Assembly: GCA_905199755.1 (NCBI GenBank)
Contig: CAJKHT010000008.1
Span: 1-52,571, forward strand
Origin: an uncultured Eubacteriales bacterium
GTDB taxonomy: Bacteria > Bacillota > Clostridia > UBA1381
DNA: 52,571 nucleotides
Direction: 5' to 3'
Under the pieces are notes generated by a model, which saw only the letters and a program-made list of their open reading frames with translations, had not been told where the DNA came from and did not search any database. Made by a program: the position numbers and the translations under genes. This document shows, in pieces, positions 25,554 through 34,300 of this stretch; positions within the stretch are counted from its first letter, which is position 1, and each line of letters begins with the position of its first letter.

Positions 25554-25696
25554 GGGAATTGTTAAAAAGACACGGAACGTTCAACGGTACAGATACTGTT
25601 TCTGACCTTGAACGGCGCATAAAATGTACCACTTGGAATATAATCGGTACGACACGGACGCATTTTATGCGTTTTGTGCTCTTTTTAGACAATCCC
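25554..25696. repeat. Palindromic element B, related to element A
   Basis: The 143-bp element is bounded by GGGAATTGTTAAAAAG (25554-25569) and an imperfect complement (25681-25696). A long hairpin follows, CGTTCAA (25578-25584) with TTGAACG (25608-25614), inner pairs GGT/ACC and ACAG/CTGT around ATA. A third hairpin pairs CGCATAAAATG (25616-25626) with CATTTTATGCG (25661-25671). T runs follow (25696-25714), so it can end guaB transcription. The last 30 nt match element A at 25 of 30 positions. Confidence 0.7.
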
Positions 25697-25740
25697 TTTT
25701 TGTGTTTTTTTAAAATTCATAAGAATTTTACAATAAATTC

Positions 25741-25769
25741 TTGAAATTATAAAAAAAATAGTGTATAAT
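25741..25769 (+). promoter_or_regulatory. Promoter of the CdaR/PucR-type regulator gene
   Basis: TTGAAA (25741-25746), 17-nt spacer, TATAAT (25764-25769). Transcription from about 25776 would give a leader of about 100 nt. Confidence 0.75.
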
Positions 25770-25775
25770 CATAAT

Positions 25776-25876
25776 ATGGGTAATACTATATGATAATAAC
25801 CGCGGTTTATGCTTGGGGAAAAATACAGCTTTGGCAGACGCGGGCGTCATTGGTACGGAAAGGAATGATTATAATA
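25776..25876 (+). other. 100-nt leader of the regulator gene with small palindromes
   Basis: Contains a perfect palindrome AACCGCGGTT (25798-25807), a GACG-CGGG-CGTC hairpin (25837-25848) and the motif ACGGAAAGGAAT before the start codon (25855-25866), shared with the proS leader and the first gene of the xylan locus. No known riboswitch core recognised. Confidence 0.4.
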
Positions 25877-26962
25877 ATGATAAGTAAAGCATTTCAGACT
25901 ATAATAACGCAGATGTCCGACGTTTTTCCGAAAAAGTTCGGAATTGCCGATTCACAGGGGTTGGTTCTTGCATATAACGGTCCCGAACCTGAAACCGAGG
26001 TAATGGAGGATTTGGTGTATGCGGCGACAAACAGCGAAAAGACCTTGTTCAAAAACGGATATACCGTAAAGGCTATGTCAAACAAGCCGTATTCGGAGTA
26101 TGTTGTTTATGTTGAGGGTACTGACGAAATATCAAAGTATTGCTGTAATTCAATCGCGGTTGCGGCGAATAATGTAAGACATTATTATGATGAGAAGTAT
26201 GATAAGACAAACTTCATGCAGAATATAATTTTCGACAATCTTCTTTCATTTGATTTACACCAGAAAGCGCATGAGCTTCATGTGGATATTGACGCTCCGA
26301 GAGCCGTATTTTTCATTAAGGTGCTTGAAAGCGGTGATGCGGGAATATATGAGGTTATAAGAAATATATTCCCCGATAAGGAAAAGGATTTTGTTATAAA
26401 TATCGACAGCAATAATATTGTTCTTATAAAAGAACTTAAAGAGGTTGTGTCATCTGAGGAGCTGGAGGCAATGGCACAGTCGATTCTCAATACGGTAAAT
26501 TCCGAAACAATGCTTACGGTGCTTATAGGTTTAAGTACGGTTGCAAGCAATATTGATGAGCTTAATAATTCCTATAAAGAAGCACAGATTGCTCTTGAAG
26601 TGGGAAAAGTATTTGATGAGGAAAAGTATATCTTAAACTATGATAATCTCGGAATAGGCAGACTGATATATCAGCTGCCGATAAAGCTTTGCGAGCTTTT
26701 CTTGCAGGAGGTATTCAAAAAAGGTGATATTACATCGCTTGATGATGAAACAATACTTACAATAAATAAATTCTTCGGAAATGACCTGAATGTAAGCGAA
26801 ACGTCAAGACAGCTGTTCGTACACAGAAATACGCTTGTTTACAGACTGGAAAAAATCTACAAGCTTACAGGTCTGGATTTAAGAAAATTCGATCAGGCGA
26901 TTGTATTTAAGGTTGCGATGATGGTGCATAAGTACTTAGCCTCCAATCCGATGAAAATATGA
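25877..26962 (+). CDS. CdaR/PucR-type transcriptional regulator
   Basis: A 361-residue cytoplasmic regulator. The C-terminus (about 300-355) has the PucR-type helix-turn-helix: FFGNDLNVSETSRQLFVHRN followed by TLVYRLEKIYKLTGLD. A GGDEF-like/CdaR middle domain (about 130-280) and a GAF-like or unknown N-terminal domain precede it. Family members control uptake and catabolism of sugar acids, purines or amino acids. The ATG at 25877 is preferred because GGAAAGGA is 12 nt upstream; ATG at 25865 follows too closely. The target is unclear: neighbours are guaB and a C-terminal processing protease, not a catabolic operon. A terminator follows. Confidence 0.82.
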   Translation: MISKAFQTIITQMSDVFPKKFGIADSQGLVLAYNGPEPETEVMEDLVYAATNSEKTLFKNGYTVKAMSNKPYSEYVVYVEGTDEISKYCCNSIAVAANNVRHYYDEKYDKTNFMQNIIFDNLLSFDLHQKAHELHVDIDAPRAVFFIKVLESGDAGIYEVIRNIFPDKEKDFVINIDSNNIVLIKELKEVVSSEELEAMAQSILNTVNSETMLTVLIGLSTVASNIDELNNSYKEAQIALEVGKVFDEEKYILNYDNLGIGRLIYQLPIKLCELFLQEVFKKGDITSLDDETILTINKFFGNDLNVSETSRQLFVHRNTLVYRLEKIYKLTGLDLRKFDQAIVFKVAMMVHKYLASNPMKI

Positions 26963-26972
26963 TAATTCCACG

Positions 26973-26998
26973 GGCTGCTGCTTATTGCAGCAGCCTTT
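26973..26998 (+). terminator. Hairpin terminator after the regulator gene
   Basis: 9-bp GC-rich stem GGCTGCTGC (26973-26981) with GCAGCAGCC (26987-26995), loop TTATT, then TTT. It lies 28 nt before the next start codon. The T tract is short, so readthrough is possible. Confidence 0.65.
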
Positions 26999-27025
26999 AA
27001 AATTCTTTAAAAGAGGTATTTTTTT

Positions 27026-28291
27026 ATGGTTGACGACGAATTGCTGGAAATTTCAAAATTTTATAATGATGAGATAAAAAAGATTAAAAAGCGCTCATCA
27101 AGGACTGTTCTTATTGTAATTTTAGCGACGGCTATTGTTGCAAGTACTGCAACGAGCTTTGTAAAGGATAAAATACTTATATATTTTCCGGGCAGAACAT
27201 TAAGCCAGACATTTACGAACAAGCTTACCGTAATCGATAATGTGCTTAAGAAAAATTATCTTTACGATATTGATGACAAAAAGATGACCGAGCAGGCGAT
27301 TGCTTCGTATGTCGAGGGACTTGACGAGCCGTATACACATTATTATACAAAACAGGAATTCAATGATTATACGAGCAATTTAAGCGACAGTTATGTCGGC
27401 ATAGGAATTGTTATAGTAAAGAATGACAAAAACGAAATAGAGGTGCTGTCGGCATTCGAGGATTCGCCGGCAAATAAGGCAGGCATATTGCCGGGTGACG
27501 TAATAACGGCTGTGGACGGTACGGCATACAGCGGTGATAAAATGACGGATGCGGTAAATCATATTAAGAGCGGAAAACGCGGAACAAATGTTACTCTGAC
27601 CATTATGAGGGATGACGGCGAGCCGTTTGATGTCAGTGTGGAACGCGGTGATATATCAAGCAATTCCGTAAAAACCGAAATGCTTGACAATAGTATAGGA
27701 TATATGCGCATTACCGCCTTTAATACCGACGGTGACGGTGTAAAGCAAAACACGTATACGGAGTTTTGCGATGAACTTGCAAAGCTGCAGGAAAGCGGCA
27801 TGCAGAAAATGATTATTGATTTAAGAGACAATCCGGGCGGTGCACTTGATGTTGTCTGCAATATTGCGGATGTTATAGTACCGAAAGGCACGATTACGTA
27901 TATGGAATATAAGGACGGCAGACGTGAAACGTTTTCGTCCGATGATAAGGAGCTTAATATTCCCATTGTTGTTCTGATTAATGAAAACAGTGCAAGTGCC
28001 TCCGAGGTACTGACCGGCTGCCTGAAGGATTACAAAAAGGCAACCGTTGTAGGCAAAAAGAGCTACGGCAAAGGTATCGTACAGACGGTATATCCGTTTA
28101 CGGACGGTTCGGGAATGTCCGTTACCGTGGCGAGATATTTTTCTCCGAACGGTGTATGTATCCACGGAACGGGAATTGAGCCGGATATAGAGGTTGATGC
28201 ACCCGAAAAATATAAGGATTATTATTCATCGGCCATTCCGCATGATGAGGATACCCAGCTGCAAAAAGCGATAGAGGTTCTCGGTAAATAA
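27026..28291 (+). CDS. ctpA: S41 family C-terminal processing protease (CtpA-like)
   Basis: A membrane-anchored serine protease (421 aa) acting outside the membrane. A basic cytoplasmic start and one helix (about residues 30-50) are followed by a PDZ domain (about 125-210; PANKAGILPGDVITAVDG) and the S41 catalytic core. The nucleophile serine is in ENSASASEVL (about residue 322) and the general-base lysine is in KKSYGKGIVQ. Family members trim or degrade envelope proteins, in some Bacillota during sporulation or cell-wall hydrolase control. GAGG precedes the ATG by 10 nt. A 55-residue membrane protein follows in the same unit. Confidence 0.92.
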   Translation: MVDDELLEISKFYNDEIKKIKKRSSRTVLIVILATAIVASTATSFVKDKILIYFPGRTLSQTFTNKLTVIDNVLKKNYLYDIDDKKMTEQAIASYVEGLDEPYTHYYTKQEFNDYTSNLSDSYVGIGIVIVKNDKNEIEVLSAFEDSPANKAGILPGDVITAVDGTAYSGDKMTDAVNHIKSGKRGTNVTLTIMRDDGEPFDVSVERGDISSNSVKTEMLDNSIGYMRITAFNTDGDGVKQNTYTEFCDELAKLQESGMQKMIIDLRDNPGGALDVVCNIADVIVPKGTITYMEYKDGRRETFSSDDKELNIPIVVLINENSASASEVLTGCLKDYKKATVVGKKSYGKGIVQTVYPFTDGSGMSVTVARYFSPNGVCIHGTGIEPDIEVDAPEKYKDYYSSAIPHDEDTQLQKAIEVLGK

Positions 28292-28308
28292 ACAGGGGAG
28301 GTTAAACT

Positions 28309-28476
28309 ATGAAATTAAAATGGACTGTACTTTTCGTTGTGGGGTTATGCATGATTTTGTTTTCGTCGCAAATCAGCAGATATATATCCGAGCTGTTTGC
28401 GATTGTAACGGCAGGAGGTATACTGTCGGTCATTTCGGGAGCGGGGCTGCTTTTTGAAATGTACGGAAAAAAGTGA
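28309..28476 (+). CDS. Small two-helix membrane protein
   Basis: A 55-residue protein with two hydrophobic segments (about residues 6-20 and 29-50) joined by QISRYISEL. The start codon is preceded by GGGGAGG (28296-28301) at ideal spacing, and the stop is TGA at 28474-28476. It lies 17 nt after the protease gene, so it is probably co-transcribed and may be a membrane partner or modulator of the protease; that link is inference. I do not recognise a family. Confidence 0.7.
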   Translation: MKLKWTVLFVVGLCMILFSSQISRYISELFAIVTAGGILSVISGAGLLFEMYGKK

Positions 28477-28501
28477 TTTCATTTTAAAAATTGAAGCTTG
28501 G

Positions 28502-28538
28502 GGCTGTTTGAAAAAGTCAATCGGCTTTTTAAACAGCC
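28502..28538 (+). terminator. Hairpin C, same end sequence as elements A and B
   Basis: GGCTGTTTGAAAAAG (28502-28516) pairs with CTTTTTAAACAGCC (28525-28538) with one bulged G and an 8-nt loop. The arms match the terminal repeats of elements A and B, but the internal branches are absent. Likely ends the ctpA unit. Confidence 0.65.
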
Positions 28539-28747
28539 TTAGTGTTTCCTGAGTTTTTTTGATCCCATTCTTGAGCTGCACAACAAGTTTTGTGCGGTGT
28601 TTTTTATTGCCGCAAATCAAAGGTTTATTTTGCCGTAAAGGGTTTAATTGTTGTTTGAGATTTGTTAATGTGTATTAAAAACACTATAAAAAGCGTGTAT
28701 TTACGCGGCTTTTTGTGCGATTTGTATATAAGTTTTAATATTGTATA
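28539..28747 (+). other. Gene-free stretch holding two more terminator-like hairpins
   Basis: GCACAA (28578-28583) pairs with TTGTGC (28590-28595) and is followed by a T run (about 28600-28606). AAAAAGC (28688-28694) pairs with GCTTTTT (28708-28714), with a smaller inner stem. I see no convincing gene here. The series of stops insulates the xylan locus from upstream transcription. Confidence 0.5.
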
Positions 28748-28776
28748 TTGATTGCAAAAACAAGTTACGATATACT
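28748..28776 (+). promoter_or_regulatory. Promoter of the xylan utilisation locus
   Basis: TTGATT (28748-28753), 17-nt spacer, TATACT (28771-28776). It is the only good sigma-A promoter I find ahead of the eleven-gene set. Confidence 0.6.
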
Positions 28777-28782
28777 GATTAT

Positions 28783-29027
28783 ACACAATAAATAACAAAA
28801 AAACAAAAGGAAAAGCTTTAACTGTATGTTAAAGTGAACAAAAAACGGCAAAGGAGGATAGCGATAACAACAGTGCGGACGCATTGTAAGGGTTTAAATA
28901 TTTAATATGAACGGTAAATGAAAAAACGGGAGGTAAGGTCTGAATAAAATCGACAGCATCACTCTGAGCGATGTTCCTTCAGACTTAAGCTTTGTGCCTT
29001 ACAGCACGGAAAGGAATGGTTATAAAA
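28783..29027 (+). other. About 245-nt untranslated leader of the xylan locus
   Basis: Contains two ribosome-binding-site-like runs not followed by good genes (AAAGGAGG near 28850, GGGAGG near 28928), a stem GTCTGAA (28938-28944) with TTCAGAC (28978-28984) enclosing a smaller CATC...GATG hairpin, and GTGC...GCAC (28992-29007) right before the shared motif ACGGAAAGGAAT. No known riboswitch was recognised. Confidence 0.45.
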
Positions 29028-31307
29028 ATGAAATTAACGAAAAAAGTATTATCTTTATTAACGGTATGCTCGATGTCGGCTTCAATGGCGGCGCTGCCGG
29101 CAAGGGCAGAAATCATGAGAGCTTTTCCTCATGTATATGATTTTGAGGATTGTACGGCAAGCGGTCTGAAGCTTGGTGCAAAGGATGAATCCGCAAATCC
29201 GGACGGATATGCCAATAATGACAGCGTCGGACTGTGGAGCGGTTATTGCAATGCCGACGGAAATATTGATTTTAAAAATCTGGGCGGAGTTCATAATTGG
29301 GTGCTGCATGTGTATGAAAGAAACTGGAATCTGGATTTTCAGAGCAACTGGTGCCGCGGCGGTATTGCATTTTTTAATAACGGCGATAAGCTGCTGCATT
29401 CATTTGCCGTAAATTTAGGAACAAACACACGAAAAAAACAATTTGAATTAAAATGCAGCAAGGATATAGTTCTCGGTCAGTTTGAGGCGGACGGAGAAAA
29501 TGATTTTAAATTCAACTTATGCAATTACATAAGCGAGAGTGAAAAAGAGGAAAAAACTCAGCCCTCATGGCAGGGACTTTCGGGCGGAAAATGGTATTAT
29601 GTGAATTACCTGTTTGATTTGCCGAGCAATACGATATCGGCAGTTCTGCTTGATGAGAACGGCGAAAAACTGGGAGATACGCTTATCGGAAATATGATGC
29701 CCGGAGCAGACCTGATATCGTATCCGAGATTTTCTGTTTCATCAGTATCGGACGGAACGCAAAAGGACGAAAGCAACTGCTACTTTGATAACTTTACCTC
29801 AGCAATATATAACGAAACGGCTTCGCAGATAATTAAAAGCAACGGCAAGGACGAGGCGATTGTTAAGCAGGACAATGCGGTGCTTGATTTAAGATTTGAC
29901 CAGAATGTTTCGGGAGTAATAAGCAAGGATAAGCTTAACATTAAGGATGTTTCCGGCAATGATGTTGACTTTAACGTTCTGGAAAGTGATTTCGGAGGAG
30001 TGAGACTGCAGCTTGCGAATAAGCTTAATCAGAATGCGGAATACGTAGTTTCATTTGACGAAGGTGTAAGGACCGTGTTTAATCAGAGCATTGCGGATTA
30101 TACGTTCAAGACAGCATTGGTTGACAAAATGAGATTCTATTGTGACTTTGACGACACTGCCGACGGAGAGCTTGACAGCACTTGGAGCATTACGTGGGGC
30201 AGCGGCGATAAGGAATTTCGGGCAAATGCAAATACGGTTACCGAAAATAGCGCAATGCATATTACAATGCCGTCCGAGCATGCGAACGGCTGGCTGAAGC
30301 TTACCAAAAATTTTGACGCGAGCGTGGCAGACGAAAGAATTATTAACTTTGCATTTAAAGCCTGCAAAGACAAGGCAAGATATTTCGATGTCGGCAATCA
30401 GCAGATTTTCAGAATAAAGCAGGACGGCGGCTTATATGTTCCGTCGGGCTGGTTCTATAACCGTGCTTTAAATAACTGGAATTATGTAACAATTAAACTG
30501 AATGTAAAAACCGGCGAGTATACCGCAAGAGTAACGGAGGAGGATGGCACTTCAAGGTGGAATGCCAAAACGGGAACCCTTGCGAATTTGCCGGATAACG
30601 GTATAGACTCATTTTCAATCAGAACAACAAACGACGGAGGAAGCGATCAGGCAGAGGATTTATGGATAGATACCATATCAATTTCGGACTATGCGGAAAA
30701 GGTGGAGCCGGTAAGCGCAAGTATTGACGGTAATGTTGTCACATTAAAGTATCCGGCATATTTCAAGAAGAATAATATGATGGACAGCAGTCATATATCG
30801 GTTACAAAGAGAGTCAACGGTGTTGACAAGGCTGTTGACTTTACTGCGGAGACACTGGTTAACGGTGCAAAAATAACACTCGGAGAGCTTCCGCTGAAGG
30901 GTGTGGATTATAAGCTTTCATTTAACGGAGTAACCGACTGGTATAACCAGAGTGCAGCCGATTATGAATTCACGGGAACAAATGAACAGTTTAAGGTATC
31001 GGCAAAGCAGGGCGGAACAGAAATACAAGAGCTTAAAAGCGTTGATACCTCAAGGACTTTGGACATAGCCGTTGAGGTAAATGCCGGAGCCGATACAAAG
31101 CAGGTAAATGCCTTTGCGGCATTATACGATTCCGAACACAGGCTTGCGGCTGTCAAAGCGGCAGGTGCAGCAATAAGCGGAAACGATACACTTAATATGA
31201 GCATGGCATTTGACGGTATTACGGACCTTGCGGGCTGCAGCCTGAAGACTTTTGTGTGGGATGGCGGCAATGCGCCTTATATTGATGCAATTCCTATAGA
31301 ATATTAA
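29028..31307 (+). CDS. Secreted LamG/Ig-like glycan-locus surface protein
   Basis: A 759-residue exported protein: signal peptide (about 1-26), a LamG-like beta-sandwich module starting with VYDFEDCTASG (about 32-260), an Ig-like SbsA/Big_5-type module (about 262-365), a second LamG-like module starting FYCDFDDTADGE (about 370-560), another Ig-like module and a C-terminal domain (about 660-759) ending in TFVWDGGNAPYIDA. No catalytic motif was seen; a carbohydrate-binding or scaffolding role is inferred from domain types and operon. The ATG at 29028 starts a normal signal peptide and follows GGAAAGGA; in-frame ATG at 29016 is an alternative. First gene of the operon. Confidence 0.8.
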   Translation: MKLTKKVLSLLTVCSMSASMAALPARAEIMRAFPHVYDFEDCTASGLKLGAKDESANPDGYANNDSVGLWSGYCNADGNIDFKNLGGVHNWVLHVYERNWNLDFQSNWCRGGIAFFNNGDKLLHSFAVNLGTNTRKKQFELKCSKDIVLGQFEADGENDFKFNLCNYISESEKEEKTQPSWQGLSGGKWYYVNYLFDLPSNTISAVLLDENGEKLGDTLIGNMMPGADLISYPRFSVSSVSDGTQKDESNCYFDNFTSAIYNETASQIIKSNGKDEAIVKQDNAVLDLRFDQNVSGVISKDKLNIKDVSGNDVDFNVLESDFGGVRLQLANKLNQNAEYVVSFDEGVRTVFNQSIADYTFKTALVDKMRFYCDFDDTADGELDSTWSITWGSGDKEFRANANTVTENSAMHITMPSEHANGWLKLTKNFDASVADERIINFAFKACKDKARYFDVGNQQIFRIKQDGGLYVPSGWFYNRALNNWNYVTIKLNVKTGEYTARVTEEDGTSRWNAKTGTLANLPDNGIDSFSIRTTNDGGSDQAEDLWIDTISISDYAEKVEPVSASIDGNVVTLKYPAYFKKNNMMDSSHISVTKRVNGVDKAVDFTAETLVNGAKITLGELPLKGVDYKLSFNGVTDWYNQSAADYEFTGTNEQFKVSAKQGGTEIQELKSVDTSRTLDIAVEVNAGADTKQVNAFAALYDSEHRLAAVKAAGAAISGNDTLNMSMAFDGITDLAGCSLKTFVWDGGNAPYIDAIPIEY

Positions 31308-31337
31308 TTAATGCAAAGCAATGAAAGGGGAGTGCTT

Positions 31338-34300
31338 ATGTATTTTAAGCGATTGCTGTCGATTGTGCTGTCAGTCGTGTTTATATGCGCCGGTATACCC
31401 GGCGCAGCGGCGGAAAGCACGGGCGCATTTTATGCGGAGAATGACATTTTGATGTATGTCGGCAAACCCGATGCATTTTATAAGCGTGACAAAGTTCCCG
31501 TTGATATACTTAACGGAAATGTCTCTCCGTATAAGGAAAGCGGGACAATATACGTACCTCTTGAATTTGTAACACGCTGTGCAAATGTAAGGCTTATAAA
31601 GGATTTGGAAAATATCGGAGCATATACGGTAAACGGAAATGCGGTAAGTGCCGTCATGAAAAACGGCACTCCGTATATCACGGCAAAGAAAGCTGCGGAA
31701 ATAACGGGCAGAAATGCGCTGATTGACGGCGACTGTGTTGTTCTGACATATAACAGCAGCAATACGGGTTATGACAGCATATTTAAAAAAGCCCGTAATG
31801 ATTTTGATAATACATATCATGTAGTTCCCGATGAGGGTAAGGGAACGGTATTTGCAAAAAGTGCGGCATTATACGGAACGGACTGCGAATATCGGGAATT
31901 TACGGCTGATATTCGCGGAACAAGGACAACGGGTGCAAGACTCATTGTAAATGAAAAACCGCAGTACAGCTACTCAACAAAATTTGAATTTACCTGTGAA
32001 ACCGGAATAAAAAAATCCGATGTCGGACTGGTTTCGTTTTACGCAAGAAGCGGAACAGCGGGTGCGGCCGCAAAAATGAACGTAACCATGGAGCGCAGAA
32101 GCGACTATCAGAAAATTCTTGCGCAGGAAATAGAGCTGGGGAACGAATGGAAAAAATATGATTTGCCGTTTACAGCGGAAATGGATATGGAAAAAAACAA
32201 CAGCCGTTTGTATTTCGGTCTGGGCTACGCAAAGCAGGTGATTGAAATAGCCGATGCCAAAACCGTATTGTACAGCGGCATATACAGAGAACAGGATTTA
32301 CCCTCGACTGCATTAACATATAAAAATCAGTCTGACAGAGAGTGGTATAATGCCGCATTATCCGATATTTCCGAAAACAGAGTAAAGGATGTAACGGTAA
32401 AGCTGCTTGATGAAAAAGCCAATCCGATAAAAGACGCCGAGGTGGAAATCACCATGGAGGATCACCTGTTTAATTACGGAACATCGGTAAATCAGTTCTA
32501 TGTAACGGAAACAACTAAGGAGGATGTGGGAAACGGATACACGGTGTCTGAAAATATCAGCAGGTTTAAAAGTACTTTAAAGGAGTATTTCAACACCGCA
32601 GTCCCCGAAAATGCATATAAATGGGCATTGTGGGCAGGCAGAAAGCAAAACAGCGACATGTGTGCAACGGTGTTAAAGGAAATGGGGCTTCGCATGCGCG
32701 GACATGTACTCTGGTGGGATGCAATTGACTTTGCTCCGAAAGGCAGTGACGGGAAACCTGCCGAGGTTACCGATGAGGATGTAAAAAATCACATCAGCGA
32801 GCTGGCGGAAGCATATAAGGGCAGAACGGCGGAATGGGACGTATTGAATGAACCGGTAAAAAGCCGCGGCATATTTCTTAAGGATACGGAGTACGGCAGC
32901 GAAGCAATTATAAAGGATTGGTTTGATACGGCACGCCGCGCCGATCCGAATGCAATTCTGTACGTAAATGAAACGAATATAACGGGTGAGGACGGAGACA
33001 ATTTTGAGAGCTTTAAGAAAATTGTAGACGGCATGATAGCAAATTCTGTTGATTTTGACGCTGTGGGAATACAGGCTCATATGTCATCTTATCCGCAGTC
33101 TCCCAAAAAAATGTCGGAGATTATAAAGTCATTTACGGATTTGGGCAAAAAAGTATCAATCACCGAATACGACATGTTTTCAAGGAATGAACAGCTGCAG
33201 GCTGATTATTTAAAGGATTTGTTCATTGCGTCATATGCAAACCCGAACGTTATAGGCTTTAACATGTGGGGGCACTGGGACAATGACCATTGGCGCAGAT
33301 TATCGCCCATGTTCCGTTCCGACTGGACGCCGAAGCCGGGCGCTCTTATCTGGCAAGGGCTTACAAAGCATGTTTTTGCAAGTAATGTTAAGGGAAGGTC
33401 GGCTGCGGACGGTACGGTAAAGGCAGAGCTGTATGAGGGTACATACAATGTTCGGGTAACACGGAACGGGGTTTTGCATGAATATAAGCTTACGGTATCG
33501 GACAGCGGAGCGCATACAATAAGGTTTGAAAACAGTCTTTATGATCTGCCGTATTTGTATGATTTTGAGGGACGCAGTACAGGTGAGTATCTGAGTGCGG
33601 CGCAGACGGACAATTCCGGACAGCAGGTCGGACAATGGAGCGGATATGTATCGGGAGTTGTCAATATCGGCGAAGCTGAGGATATGGGGCATGTAATAAA
33701 ATGTACTTCAACATCAGATATAAATATTCAGCATAATATGGCATACAACACCAATACGGTAAACCTTAAATTGTCAATGAACATTTCCGAAAGGAACAGA
33801 ACACGCACGATAAATGCTATTGATAATTCAGGGAAAGAAACGGCAATGATGAAAATATCGGCAATTAACGGCGGTAAAAACGAGGTATATTATTACGGTG
33901 CGGGCGGATATGTCAAGCTTGCCGAAATATCTGCCGATAAGTGGTTTGATTTTAATTTTGAAATAAACCCCGTAATGAAAACCTTTAAAGCCGCAATTAC
34001 GGATAAAAGCGGCAATATTGCGGCATACACCGAAAAAGGGGTATTAAATGCGGCAAGCGGCGGCAATCTGCGCAAATGGAGCGTGTGCAGCAAGGGAACT
34101 GCGGCGGAAATGATGTACATTGACAATGTCTCGATGTCGCGCTCGGGAGGACTGTATCGGAAAATTGTTCAGGCGCAGGATAACGGGAGCATTCCGCAGG
34201 GAACAAGGGAGCTTACAATCTATACGGGCGAGAGCATTAAGGCAGGTGCAAAAGCGGAGGTTTACCGTGAGCATGACGGCGTATCGGAAAAAGCGGAAAA

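Noticed and set aside
25776..25876. Possible T-box leader because of the ACCGCGG sequence
   Set aside because: The T-box core with specifier loop and antiterminator is absent, the leader is too short, and no aminoacyl-tRNA synthetase or biosynthetic gene follows.
28578..28606. Possible small RNA gene in the gap before the xylan promoter
   Set aside because: The hairpin with T run looks like an ordinary terminator and no promoter was seen for a separate transcript.
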